Shown one piece after another: positions 43,024-51,647 of a DNA stretch of 64,000 nucleotides. The DNA comes from Polyangium sp. y55x31 (GTDB lineage: Bacteria > Myxococcota_A > Polyangia > Polyangiales > Polyangiaceae). Position 1 is the first letter of the stretch, and each line of letters begins with the position of its first letter. The stretch covers positions 558,001 to 622,000 of the forward strand of contig NZ_JARZHG010000004.1 of the NCBI RefSeq assembly GCF_029946505.1, written 5' to 3'. The notes beneath the pieces are model-generated. The model did no database searches and had not been told where the DNA came from. It saw nothing but the letters and a program-made list of their open reading frames with translations. The position numbers and the translations under genes are program-made.

Positions 43024-45497
43024 TGTAGCTCGTCGTCCACGGTCGCCGGAGCGCCGCCGAAGGAGACGTCGCCGACGAGGTCGAGGCGCGCGAGCGGCTT
43101 CGTACCGTCGTAGACCATGAACGGCGCGAGGCCCCGCGCGAGGTCGAGCAAGGCCGGAGGGATGACGATCGGCACGGCGCCCGCTTGCGGGAAGACCGAG
43201 GCGATGCCGGCGAGCTTGGCGAGCGCGATGATGATGTTGTCGTCGTCCTCGGGGAACTCGACGAGCGGCGCGTCATGCGGGAGATCGGCGCGGGTGCGGA
43301 CGTCGTCGAGCGCTTCGCGCAGGCCGCCGATGTGATCGACGAGCTTGCGTTCGAGCGCCTGCTGCCCGGTCCAGACGCGGCCGCGCGCGACGGCGTCGAC
43401 GTCCTCGGGCTTCATTTTGCGGCCCTCGGCGACACGCGCGATGAAGAGGTCGTAGAACTGTTTGACCTTCACGCCGAGCTCGATGCGCTCTTCCTCGGTG
43501 AAGGGTCGATAGAGGCTCTCGGCGTCCGCGCGCGGGGCCGAGCGGAATTGTTCGAGGCCGACGCCGAGCTTGCCGAGGAGGCCGACGAGGTCGACCTTGC
43601 CGTAGAAGATGCCGATCGAGCCGGTGATCGTGGCGCGGTTCGCGTAGATGGGGCCTCCCGCGACCGACGCATAGTAGCCGCCGCTCGCCGCGGCCGTGCC
43701 CATGGAGACGACGAACGGCTTGGCCTTCGCGGTGAGGATCGCTTCGCGAAGAATGACGTCGGCCGCGAGGGAAGAGCCGCCGCCGGTCTCGATGCGGAAG
43801 ACGACGGCCTTGACGCTCGCATCCTCACGCGCGCGCTTGAGGGCCTTCGCGATGGTGTACGAGCCGGCGAGGCGAATGCCGACGAGCGGAATCGTCTGGC
43901 TCTCGCCGTCGATCATGTCGCCCGAGAGGTAGACGATCGCGATCTTCGAAGGCGTGCCCCACCAGGTGGGCGCGTTCGAGGGCGCCGCGTCGTCGACGAT
44001 GCGCGCGCGACCGCCCATCATCTCCTCGACGACCTCGTCGATCTCATCGTCGTACGCGAGAACGTCGACGAGGCCGCCGCTACGCGCCTCGGGCGCGATG
44101 AAGGGGCCCTTCGCGATCGTCTTGCGGAGCGTGGAGGCCGGCATCCTCCGGCCGCCGCCGACGTCGTGCATGTAGATGCCTTCGAGCTGCATCAAGAGGT
44201 CGACGTGGTCCTTGCGCCCGATCTCGGAAGACTCTTTGAACGCGTACTGCTCGGCCGCGAGCTTGTGCTCGGCGACGCGGACGAAGTCGGCGCGGACGCC
44301 GAGTTTGTCGAGGACACCGCCGTAATACATGTACTGCGAGGAGAGGCCCGCGAAGCGAAGGCCGCCGGCCGGGTTCATGGCGATACGATCGGCCTGCGAG
44401 CAGACGTGGAGGGAGCGGCCGCCCGCGTCTTCGAGATGGCAAAGGACCTTCTTGCCGCTCGCGCGGAGCATGCGGACCGCGTCGCCGACCTCCTCGGCAT
44501 GCGCGAGCGAGCTCGCGGGCTCGGCGCGGAGCTGGAGGATGACGCCGTCGACGTTGCGATCCTCGGCGAGCCGCCAGAGGCGCCGCAGGAGCTGGACGTG
44601 GTTGCGGACGCCGGGCGTGGAGTCGAGGCGGATGCGCGCGACACGCTTGAGCGAGGGCAAGCCGGGCTCGCGGAAGGTGCGCAGCGCGGCGGTCGCGTAG
44701 TAGCCGACGTCGCCGCCGCCGAAGATGGCGCCGCCGCCGGCCTGGAGCATCGCGAGGTTCACGTCGAGGCCGACCATCGCCATGACGTCGGGGCTCGCGG
44801 CGAGGTCACGCACGGAGACTTCGCCGCGCAGGCGGCCGACGTGCGGGACGTCGAGACCAAGCGTGGCGCGCGGCGTGACGTCGCCGGTGCGCTCGTGGAT
44901 CGAGGCTTCGAGGCCGAGCTCGGCATAACGGCGGCCCCAGAAGGGCCGGAACGCGAAGCCCACGTCGTAGCGACGATCGGCGTTCGTGGTCCAGTCGCGC
45001 GCGACGGCGGCAGCCGAGAGCCAGGTGAACGGGCGGATCGTGAGGCCGGTCGTCACGCCGAACTTCTCGTCGAGGTCACGCCGCTCGGCGTAGGACCAGC
45101 CGAACGTGGTGCCGATCGAGAACGTGTCGCTGATGTTCGTCGCGAGCGCCCAGCGCAGCCATCGTTGCGAGGCCGACGCGCCGACGGGCGTGCCGACGTC
45201 GAGCAAATCGACGCGCAGGCCCGTGGACAAACCGAGGAGCGGCAGGCCGAGATCGAAGGCATGCCCGTTCGTCGTGCCCGCGCCCGCGCCGGCTTGCGCC
45301 ATGGTCCAGCGCAGCTCCGTGCCGGGCAAAAACCCGAGGTTCGCCGGGTTGTACGCGATGCTCGACGCATCGTCGCCGGCCGCGACGGGGCGGCCCGGCG
45401 CGGGGACGTACGCGCTCTGGGCGTGGAGCGGCGCAGCGGACGAGGTGAGCGCGGCGAGGGCGAGGCCCCCGAGGGCCAGGGCGGAGAGCTTCTTCAT
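43020..45497 (-). CDS. SppA-type serine peptidase with outer-membrane-like N-terminal domain
   Basis: An 825-aa exported protein. ATG 45495-45497 overlaps the upstream stop by four bases. After the signal peptide (ALALGGLALAALTSSAA) come about 260 residues of barrel-like strands starting with DDASSIAYNPANLGFLPG, a motif seen in FadL-like outer-membrane proteins. From about residue 290 the tandem SppA peptidase fold begins: VDGVILQLRAEPASSL, the likely general-base Lys in RVAEHKLAAEQYAF, and the second half with ASVKAVVFRIETGGGSS and nucleophile Ser in GTAAASGGYYAS, then ATITGSIGIFYGK. SppA normally digests cleaved signal peptides in the inner membrane; here the layout suggests a periplasmic or outer-membrane location. 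Confidence 0.88.
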   Translation of the reverse strand: MKKLSALALGGLALAALTSSAAPLHAQSAYVPAPGRPVAAGDDASSIAYNPANLGFLPGTELRWTMAQAGAGAGTTNGHAFDLGLPLLGLSTGLRVDLLDVGTPVGASASQRWLRWALATNISDTFSIGTTFGWSYAERRDLDEKFGVTTGLTIRPFTWLSAAAVARDWTTNADRRYDVGFAFRPFWGRRYAELGLEASIHERTGDVTPRATLGLDVPHVGRLRGEVSVRDLAASPDVMAMVGLDVNLAMLQAGGGAIFGGGDVGYYATAALRTFREPGLPSLKRVARIRLDSTPGVRNHVQLLRRLWRLAEDRNVDGVILQLRAEPASSLAHAEEVGDAVRMLRASGKKVLCHLEDAGGRSLHVCSQADRIAMNPAGGLRFAGLSSQYMYYGGVLDKLGVRADFVRVAEHKLAAEQYAFKESSEIGRKDHVDLLMQLEGIYMHDVGGGRRMPASTLRKTIAKGPFIAPEARSGGLVDVLAYDDEIDEVVEEMMGGRARIVDDAAPSNAPTWWGTPSKIAIVYLSGDMIDGESQTIPLVGIRLAGSYTIAKALKRAREDASVKAVVFRIETGGGSSLAADVILREAILTAKAKPFVVSMGTAAASGGYYASVAGGPIYANRATITGSIGIFYGKVDLVGLLGKLGVGLEQFRSAPRADAESLYRPFTEEERIELGVKVKQFYDLFIARVAEGRKMKPEDVDAVARGRVWTGQQALERKLVDHIGGLREALDDVRTRADLPHDAPLVEFPEDDDNIIIALAKLAGIASVFPQAGAVPIVIPPALLDLARGLAPFMVYDGTKPLARLDLVGDVSFGGAPATVDDELQ

Positions 45498-45997
45498 AAG
45501 GTCGAGAGGCGGCGCAACGTCTCGGCCTCGGCGTCGTAGATCTTGCGGATCTCGACCAAGGCCATACGGCCGGCGAGCGACGAGAGTACGCCAGCCTTGA
45601 TCTCGATGTCGCCCTCGACGGTTCTTCGCGCGCGTCCCTCGGGCGCCGCTTCGAGGCGGAAGGTGCCCGAAGCGCTGAAATACTTGCGGAATTGCTCGCG
45701 CGGGAAGACGGACCAGGAGGCCGCGTGATCCGCGAGCCGATAGATGCTGCGCTCTTCCCAGGAGAGGGCCTCGCGCGCGATGTCGTAGCCGCGGAACATG
45801 GCGAGCGGCGCGTTCGCCTGGAACCGAAGGACGCGGCGCAATTCGCCGTTCGCGATCTCGTGCTCGATCACCTCGACCGAGGCGACGCTCGTGCTGGCGA
45901 GGAAGGGGGCCATCATCAAGCCGATGTCGGGCGAGAGGACGGCGAGCTCCAGGGCATCGAGGGGGACGTCGAACTCGTGCGTGATCTCGAAGTGCAA
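45494..45997 (-). CDS. DUF2505/START-like protein
   Basis: A 167-aa protein. The frame is open to an ATG at 46045, but that would start inside the GC-rich hairpin at 46031; a TTG at 45995-45997 with AGGGAGC eight to ten bases upstream and beginning LHFEITHEF fits better. Features: VPLDALELAVLSPDIGLMM, the curved-sheet strands ELRRVLRFQANAP and ASGTFRLEAAP, and a C-terminal helix (SLAGRMALVEIRKIYDAEAE), as in the DUF2505 lipid-transfer-like fold. Ligand unknown, possibly a lipid. Start position uncertain. Confidence 0.75.
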   Translation of the reverse strand: MHFEITHEFDVPLDALELAVLSPDIGLMMAPFLASTSVASVEVIEHEIANGELRRVLRFQANAPLAMFRGYDIAREALSWEERSIYRLADHAASWSVFPREQFRKYFSASGTFRLEAAPEGRARRTVEGDIEIKAGVLSSLAGRMALVEIRKIYDAEAETLRRLSTL

Positions 45998-46030
45998 ATC
46001 CGTGGCTCCCTTGCGCGATCCGTTGGACGA

Positions 46031-46071
46031 CTCCCCCACCCCCATCCCCTCTCCCTCTCGAGAGAGGGGGC
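46031..46071. terminator. GC-rich hairpin of a dispersed repeat family (copy 3)
   Basis: CCCCTCTC (46047-46054) can pair with GAGAGGGG, with CTCTCGAGAG as an alternative inner palindrome, preceded by a CCCCCACCCCCAT arm like that of the copy at 10254. It lies just downstream of the UDPGP-family gene and ahead of the DUF2505 gene, both leftward, so it may attenuate rather than end transcription. Confidence 0.6.
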
Positions 46072-46087
46072 AAGAGCCGTTTTACAT

Positions 46088-47215
46088 CTACACGAGGATC
46101 CCTCGAGCCCGGAGCGCTTGCTCGATCTCGGGCCTGCGGCGCTCGAGCTCGGGCACGTCCTTCACGGGCAAGAAGCGCGACGCGGCGCCATCACGCGGGA
46201 CGCGGAGGAACTGCGGATCGAGCGCCGTCGTGATCTCGTTGACGATGCGCTCGAACTGGACCGCCTTCGCCTCGCCGACCTTCTTGTCGACCTCGACGTA
46301 CGTCCACTTCATGTCGAGCGAGGCGAGCGCCTCGGCGGAGACAAGGAACGTGTTCGTGCTGAAGACGGGCATCTGCGCCGGATCGAAGCCGATCGGCAGG
46401 CGCATCTCCTCGGCGATGATCTTCCTGCCATTCCAGCGGATCGGGCCGCCGCCCTTGTCGCTGCCGACCTTGTTCACGACCTCGACGGTCAGCGGGCCGC
46501 CGTGCGCGAGGTGGAAGCCAAGGATCGCCGGATCGACGGTGGCGCCGAGGTTGTCGAGGTTCGCGATCCACACGGTCTTGCCACCTCGTTGGATGAACCG
46601 ATCGAGAAGTCCGCTCGCGCGGAGCGCGTCGGGCAGGTCGCCGTGGCCGGTGGCGTAGACGCTCGGCTCGCCGTGTTCGTCCCGGAAGATCTTTCCCTCG
46701 TGCGTGAGGCGCAGCGAGACGAATTGCTCGAACGTGGCGACGTCGCCCGCGTCGAGGCGAGCGCCGAGCGCTTCGCGGATCGGGCCCTCGGTGGCCTCGC
46801 TCGTCATGAGCCAGAGCGGGCAGGTCGCGCCTGTTTTATGCGCGAGGGCATCCATCTCCGCGAGGCGGAGATCGAGGAATGTTTTTCCAGGCAGGGCCTC
46901 GACGAGCGCCTTGACGACGCCGCCCATACGCGTCGCCATGCCGCCCGCGAGCACACAAAGCGCGACCTCGCCCCGCGCGAGCGCCTCGCGGCCGAGCGCC
47001 TCGAAGCGCGCGTACTCGGGGCTGCCCGGCGCGGGTGCGTCGACGACGTCCCCTTCGGCGGGCGGGAGCACTTCGCCGGCGAAACGATTTCGTTTGTCGC
47101 GATCGTGGCCGATCGTGGCGGCCCAGGCGGCAAGACGGTCGGGATCGAAGCCCCGCGCCCGGAGGCGAGCGAGCAGGGCCGGCGGGAGAGCGGCGATCTC
47201 GTCGACGAGGGTCAC
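46088..47215 (-). CDS. UDPGP-family sugar-1-phosphate nucleotidyltransferase
   Basis: A 375-aa cytoplasmic enzyme of the eukaryotic-type UTP-glucose-1-phosphate uridylyltransferase / UDP-N-acetylhexosamine pyrophosphorylase group. The nucleotide motif CVLAGGMATRMGGVVKALV is at about residues 87-105, followed by PLWLMTSEAT and the substrate loops KTVWIANLDNLGATVDP and VEVVNKVGSDKGGGP. The GTG at 47215 is my choice; a TTG at 47251 would add 12 residues. It makes a nucleotide sugar, probably UDP-glucose or UDP-GlcNAc, for envelope polysaccharide. It lies in the prenyltransferase-to-SppA operon. Confidence 0.88.
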   Translation of the reverse strand: MTLVDEIAALPPALLARLRARGFDPDRLAAWAATIGHDRDKRNRFAGEVLPPAEGDVVDAPAPGSPEYARFEALGREALARGEVALCVLAGGMATRMGGVVKALVEALPGKTFLDLRLAEMDALAHKTGATCPLWLMTSEATEGPIREALGARLDAGDVATFEQFVSLRLTHEGKIFRDEHGEPSVYATGHGDLPDALRASGLLDRFIQRGGKTVWIANLDNLGATVDPAILGFHLAHGGPLTVEVVNKVGSDKGGGPIRWNGRKIIAEEMRLPIGFDPAQMPVFSTNTFLVSAEALASLDMKWTYVEVDKKVGEAKAVQFERIVNEITTALDPQFLRVPRDGAASRFLPVKDVPELERRRPEIEQALRARGILV

Positions 47216-47267
47216 ATCAGCGGAGAAAGCACGGCGCTGGTGTCGAGGCAACCAGTTGTGGCCTCTG

Positions 47268-47516
47268 CTACCCGTCAGGGTTTTGCGTGGCGCGTCGGGG
47301 TGACTCCCAACGGCCTGGAATCCATACGTATTGGACGCCGTCGTCGTGCCAAGCGCCCGGGATCCACATCATGCCTGGCGCCGGCGGCGCGGTCTTGACC
47401 TCCGGCAGGGGCGGAGGCGCGTCGGATCCCCGCGCCGGGGTCTCCGGTGTGCCGGCGACACACGCCGCGAGGAGAAGGCTCGAGAGCAGGGCGAGCGAGC
47501 GGGCTGTTCGATTCAT
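47268..47516 (-). CDS. Small YXWGXW-type lipoprotein
   Basis: An 82-aa lipoprotein. ATG 47516 overlaps the CPBP gene stop by four bases; the signal peptide ends in lipobox LLLAAC. The mature part is Pro-rich and carries two copies of the motif WIPGxW (MMWIPGAWHDD and YVWIPGRW), the hallmark of YXWGXW repeat proteins, which are common surface lipoproteins of unknown role in myxobacteria and other proteobacteria. Confidence 0.8.
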   Translation of the reverse strand: MNRTARSLALLSSLLLAACVAGTPETPARGSDAPPPLPEVKTAPPAPGMMWIPGAWHDDGVQYVWIPGRWESPRRATQNPDG

Positions 47517-48238
47517 CCGTGAAGCACCATCGCCCACACGTCGTAGAGGGCGTGCGTCCAGACCGCAGGCGCGAAGCCGCGGAACACGTAGATCGCCGTG
47601 AGGACCAGGCCGCAGACGGCGCGGAAGACGAATGATTGGACGTCAAACGAGTCGCCGAGCGCCCCCACGTAGTGCCAGGCCGAGAACGCGACGGCCGCGA
47701 CGCCGGCCCAGAGGAGCGTGAGCACGAGGCGGCGGATCCCGGGGCCGAAGATGGCCTTCACGACGAGCGCGCCGAGGCCGAAGATCCCGGCGCGGAAGGC
47801 GATCTCCTCGTAGAAGCCGGCGCCCATCGACATGACGACGCCCGAGAAGACGCCACGCGTCTCGACGCTGGGCGCGAGCGTGAGCGATCCGACGACGTAC
47901 GAGGCGGCGAACCGCATGAGGATCGCGTAGAGCGTGCCCTCGAGGGCGATGAGCGCGAAGCGCTTGCCTTCGAGCGCGCGCTTCTGCCCCGTGGCGGCGA
48001 GGACCACGACGAACGCGATGCCGATCAAGACCGTGAGCCCCGCGTACGTGGGCAGGCTGTTTTTCGCGAGGGCCGAGAGCTCGGCCGTGACGGGATCGGC
48101 GGCGTTCCGAACGGGGAGAAAGACGACGCCGAGGTGGTAGAGGAGAAAGATGGGGAGCGTCAGGCCGAGGTCGGTCCAGGCGTCGCTTTTCTCCGGGACT
48201 TTGCCCGGTTCTTCCTTCGCCTTCGCCTCGTCCGCCAT
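47513..48238 (-). CDS. CPBP-family intramembrane metalloprotease
   Basis: A 241-aa polytopic membrane protein of the CAAX-protease/bacteriocin-processing (Abi) family. The conserved active-site motifs are GAGFYEEIAFRAGIF (EExxFR), FSAWHYVGAL (His), and a terminal WTHALYDVWA (HxxxD). About seven hydrophobic segments; the first 20 residues are charged and cytoplasmic. ATG 48238 shares one base with the prenyltransferase stop. Some family members confer self-immunity to bacteriocins or process prenylated peptides; adjacency to a prenyltransferase is notable but that enzyme acts on a lipid rather than a protein. Confidence 0.9.
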   Translation of the reverse strand: MADEAKAKEEPGKVPEKSDAWTDLGLTLPIFLLYHLGVVFLPVRNAADPVTAELSALAKNSLPTYAGLTVLIGIAFVVVLAATGQKRALEGKRFALIALEGTLYAILMRFAASYVVGSLTLAPSVETRGVFSGVVMSMGAGFYEEIAFRAGIFGLGALVVKAIFGPGIRRLVLTLLWAGVAAVAFSAWHYVGALGDSFDVQSFVFRAVCGLVLTAIYVFRGFAPAVWTHALYDVWAMVLHG

Positions 48239-49311
48239 CAGGAGGGCCTCAACCGGTAGACGATGAACACGACCTCTGCGACCCAGATCATGATGTTCAT
48301 CATGAACGGGACGTCACGCAGGATCTCCTGCGTCGGGCTCTCGGCCTTGGGGCGGCTCACGACGAGCTGGAGGAAGCGGACGACGCCGAAAAGCGGGTGA
48401 ATCGTGGTCGCCCAGAGCCAGGGGTTCTCGAAGAAGCGCTGGGTGTCGTGGTCGAGCGTGTACGCGAGGTACGTCGCGATCGTGGCGATGCCCGTGGCCG
48501 CGAGCGCGAAGGTGAGCGCGCGCGGCGAATAGGCCTCGAGCGCGGCGCGCTGCTTGCCGGCGTTCGCCGCGGAGGCGAGCTCGTGGCGGCGCTTGCCGAA
48601 GCCGAGGAAGAGCGCGAGGAGCGCCGTGCACGCGACCATGAAGCCGGAGATCGGCGTGTTCGTCGCGAAGCCGCCGGCGAGGACGCGCAGGACGAACCCG
48701 AGGGCGATGAGGCCGACGTCGACGTACGCGATCTTCTTCAGGCCGAAGGAGTAAGCGACGTTCTGCGCGAAGTACGCGACCGCGACGATGAAGAACTTGA
48801 TCGGCCCGAGGAGCGCGCCGCCGAGCGCGGTGAGGACGAGCGCGACCGCCATGGTCTTGGCGAGCGGGACCGGGACCTGGCCACTCGCGATCGGGCGGAA
48901 GCGCTTCACCGGATGCACCCGGTCCGCCTTCGCGTCCACGATGTCGTTCATCGTGTAGACCGCGCCGGCGAGGAGGCAAAACACGCCGAACGCGCCGATC
49001 GCGCTCTTGATGATCGACGGGTGCGTGAGGTGCTTGGCGAAGACGACCGGCGCCAGGACGAAGAGGTTCTTCACCCACTGGCTCGGCCGAACCGTGCGGA
49101 TCATCCCGCGGATCCGCCAGAAGACGCTGCCCTCTTTCGAAGGCGGGAGGAGCGGCGTCGGCTCGGAAGGCGGCGCGCTCGTTCCCGGTAACGGAAGGGC
49201 AGCGCCGCCCGGAGACGGGGTCAAAGCGAGCCCGTCGGCCTCCGTGGAGGAGGCGTTTCGACGCTCGTCGTCATCGTTCGAAGGGGCCCGAGAAGGACCG
49301 GGGACGGCCAC
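48238..49311 (-). CDS. UbiA-family prenyltransferase (decaprenyl-phosphate phosphoribosyltransferase-like)
   Basis: A 357-aa membrane enzyme. The core begins at MIRTVRPSQWVKNLFVLAP and carries the Asp-rich prenyl site YTMNDIVDAKADRVHPVKRF and the second site VDVGLIALGFVLRVLAGGFA, a pattern typical of DPPR synthase-type UbiA proteins that attach phosphoribosyl to decaprenyl phosphate for arabinan synthesis. Nine hydrophobic segments. The N-terminal 70 residues are a disordered Pro/Ser-rich extension; I place the start at GTG 49311, but the core ATG at 49104 is possible. First gene of the leftward operon that runs to 42091 and perhaps through the NACHT gene. Confidence 0.88.
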   Translation of the reverse strand: MAVPGPSRAPSNDDDERRNASSTEADGLALTPSPGGAALPLPGTSAPPSEPTPLLPPSKEGSVFWRIRGMIRTVRPSQWVKNLFVLAPVVFAKHLTHPSIIKSAIGAFGVFCLLAGAVYTMNDIVDAKADRVHPVKRFRPIASGQVPVPLAKTMAVALVLTALGGALLGPIKFFIVAVAYFAQNVAYSFGLKKIAYVDVGLIALGFVLRVLAGGFATNTPISGFMVACTALLALFLGFGKRRHELASAANAGKQRAALEAYSPRALTFALAATGIATIATYLAYTLDHDTQRFFENPWLWATTIHPLFGVVRFLQLVVSRPKAESPTQEILRDVPFMMNIMIWVAEVVFIVYRLRPS

Positions 49312-49452
49312 GACGGCGGAGCATACATGCGGCCCGGGGGTCGGGCCACACGCCTCGCCGAAAGGAAGGGCGGCAGGGCCCGAGAGGCGGGAAGGACCGG
49401 CGGCACGGTACCCCACGCTTCAGAAATCAGGAGGTTACCCGAGGCGCCTCCG

Positions 49453-50442
49453 ATGATCGTGCTAGCATCAGCCCCAATGACGTCGGCGCTCTCGATCGCG
49501 CGGGAAACGACGCCCGTGCTCCAGGAGCTCCGCTCCGCGGTGGAGCAGGCCCTCGAAGGAAAGCCCGAAGCCGTGGAGCTCGCTCTCATCGCGCTGCTCG
49601 GGCGCGGCCATGTGCTGATCGAGGACGTGCCCGGCGTCGGCAAGACGACGCTGGCGCGCGCCCTCGCGAAGGCCGTCGGCGGCGAGCTTCGGCGCGTGCA
49701 GTTCACGAGCGACCTCCTGCCGAGCGACGTGCTCGGCGTGAGCGTCTTCGATCAGCGCACCGGGCAGTTCGTCTTCCGACAAGGGCCGATCTTCGCGAAC
49801 ATCCTGCTCGCCGACGAGATCAACCGCGCGAGCCCCCGGACGCAGTCGGCGATGCTCGAAGCGATGAACGAAGGGCAGGTGTCGGTCGACGGCGTGACGA
49901 CGCCGCTGCCCGACCCGTTCTTCGTGCTCGCCACGCAAAACCCGCAGGACTTCGCAGGCACGTTCCCGCTGCCGGAGTCGCAGCTCGACCGGTTCATGGT
50001 GCGCATCCGGCTCGGCTATCCGCCGCCGCACGTGGAGATGCGCCTGCTCTTGCAGGGCGGCGACGGCGACCGGATCAAGTCCGTGCCGCAGGTGCTCGAG
50101 CCTTCGGCGCTCGTCGCGCTCCAGCGTGAGGTGGATCGGGTGGAGCTCGACGCGTCGCTCGCGACGTACCTGCAAGCCGTGCTGTCGGCGACGCGCGCGA
50201 GCCCGACGCTCTCGCTCGGCGCCTCGCCCCGCGCCGGGATGAACCTCGCCCGCGCCGCGCGGAGCCGCGCTGTCTTGCACGGGCGAACCTACTGCATCGC
50301 CGACGACATCCACGACCTCGCGGTGCCCGTGCTGGCGCACCGGATCCGCCTCGCCGCGCACGCCGAGGGCTACATGCCGAGCCGCGACGAGTGCGAGAAC
50401 GCGGTGCGGGACATCGTCGCGCGGGTGCCGGTCCCGCTCTGA
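49453..50442 (+). CDS. MoxR-type AAA ATPase
   Basis: A 329-aa chaperone-like ATPase. Walker A is in EDVPGVGKTTLARAL, Walker B in ILLADEINRASPRTQSAML, sensor 1 in FVLATQNPQDFAGTFPLP with the LPESQLDRF loop. The start is ATG 49453 with CGAGG upstream; ATG 49477 is an alternative. It is the first gene of a MoxR, DUF58, transglutaminase operon, a widespread set in which MoxR is thought to remodel the DUF58 (von Willebrand A-like) partner. Confidence 0.93.
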   Translation: MIVLASAPMTSALSIARETTPVLQELRSAVEQALEGKPEAVELALIALLGRGHVLIEDVPGVGKTTLARALAKAVGGELRRVQFTSDLLPSDVLGVSVFDQRTGQFVFRQGPIFANILLADEINRASPRTQSAMLEAMNEGQVSVDGVTTPLPDPFFVLATQNPQDFAGTFPLPESQLDRFMVRIRLGYPPPHVEMRLLLQGGDGDRIKSVPQVLEPSALVALQREVDRVELDASLATYLQAVLSATRASPTLSLGASPRAGMNLARAARSRAVLHGRTYCIADDIHDLAVPVLAHRIRLAAHAEGYMPSRDECENAVRDIVARVPVPL

Positions 50443-50453
50443 GCGAGGCGCGC

Positions 50454-51647
50454 ATGGTGGCGGACCGGAGGCAGGCCGAGTCGCTCGCCGTTCGAGGCGA
50501 CAAACCGCCTCGGGACAGCCGCGTCACGCGGCCGGAAGCGACGCCGCTGCCCGTGCCGAACCCGCTCACGCCGCTGCCCGGCGCCCCGGCGTCGCCGCGT
50601 CCGGACAGCGCGATCACGCGGTTCTTCCGCTCGTTCTTCAGCTTCAAGATGCCGCGGCGGCTGAAGTTCACCCGCGAAGGAAAATACTTCGTGGGCATCA
50701 CGCTCGGCGTGGGCTTCGCGGCGATCAACACGGGCAACAACCTCCTCTACCTGCTGCTCGGCATGCTGCTCTCGCTGATGGTCGTGTCGAGCGTGATGAG
50801 CGAGCTGTCGCTGCGGACGCTGACGGTGACGCGCAGGCTGCCGACGCGGGCGCAGGTGGGGCGGGCGCACCTCGTGGAGATCGAGGTCTACAACCACAAG
50901 AAGCGCATCCCCTCGTACGCGATCGAGGTCGAGGATCTGCGCGCCGGGCAGCCCGCGGACAAACGCTGCTTCTTCCTGAAGATCAGCCCGTCGAGCGCGC
51001 AGGTGGCCGCCTACCGGCGCACGCCCGCGCGCCGCGGCCGCGACAGGCACACGGGCTTCCGCATCGCGACACGTTTTCCTTTCGGGCTGTTCGAGAAGTC
51101 GCGCGAGGTCATGGCGGACGGCGAGCTCGTGATTTATCCGGCCGTCGATCCGGTGCGTCTGCCGCCCGAGGATCGGGGCCGCGCGCTCGGCGGCGTGGGC
51201 ACCGCGGGGCGCGGTACGAGCGACGAGACGTACGCGCTCCGGCCGATGCGCGAGGGCGACGATCCGCGCGACATCTACTGGCGGAAGAGCGCGATCACGA
51301 GCCAGATGGTCTTGCGCGAGCGGGCGCGCGAGACGCGGCCCGACGTGCGGCTCGTGATCGACGTGGTGCGGCCGAAGGGCGCGGGCGACGCGTTCGCGCA
51401 GCAGTTCGAGAAGCGCATCCGCGAGGTGGCCTCGCGCGCCGTGGCCCACATCAAGCGCGGCGACGGCGTGGTCGTCGCGACGAACCTCGGCGAGGAGGCG
51501 CGCGGCGACAGGAACATCGGCTCCGATCGGATCCTCCGGTTCCTCGCGCTGCTCGACGCGGTCGACGAGGATCGGGTGCAGGAGATCCAGGAGCGCCGCG
51601 GGCTCTCGCGGGGTGGTCCTCTGCGGACGAACGGGGGGAACGCATGA
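50454..51647 (+). CDS. DUF58 membrane protein
   Basis: A 397-aa protein. ATG 50454 lies 11 bp after the MoxR gene stop with GAGG upstream. A Pro-rich N-terminus precedes two membrane segments (VGITLGVGFAAINTG, LLYLLLGMLLSLMVVSSV), then a beta-rich domain (LRTLTVTRRLPTRAQVGRAH) and the DUF58 signature YALRPMREGDDPRDIYWRKS near residue 265, and a VWA-like C-terminus (VRLVIDVVRPKG). Partner of the flanking MoxR and transglutaminase genes. Confidence 0.92.
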   Translation: MVADRRQAESLAVRGDKPPRDSRVTRPEATPLPVPNPLTPLPGAPASPRPDSAITRFFRSFFSFKMPRRLKFTREGKYFVGITLGVGFAAINTGNNLLYLLLGMLLSLMVVSSVMSELSLRTLTVTRRLPTRAQVGRAHLVEIEVYNHKKRIPSYAIEVEDLRAGQPADKRCFFLKISPSSAQVAAYRRTPARRGRDRHTGFRIATRFPFGLFEKSREVMADGELVIYPAVDPVRLPPEDRGRALGGVGTAGRGTSDETYALRPMREGDDPRDIYWRKSAITSQMVLRERARETRPDVRLVIDVVRPKGAGDAFAQQFEKRIREVASRAVAHIKRGDGVVVATNLGEEARGDRNIGSDRILRFLALLDAVDEDRVQEIQERRGLSRGGPLRTNGGNA

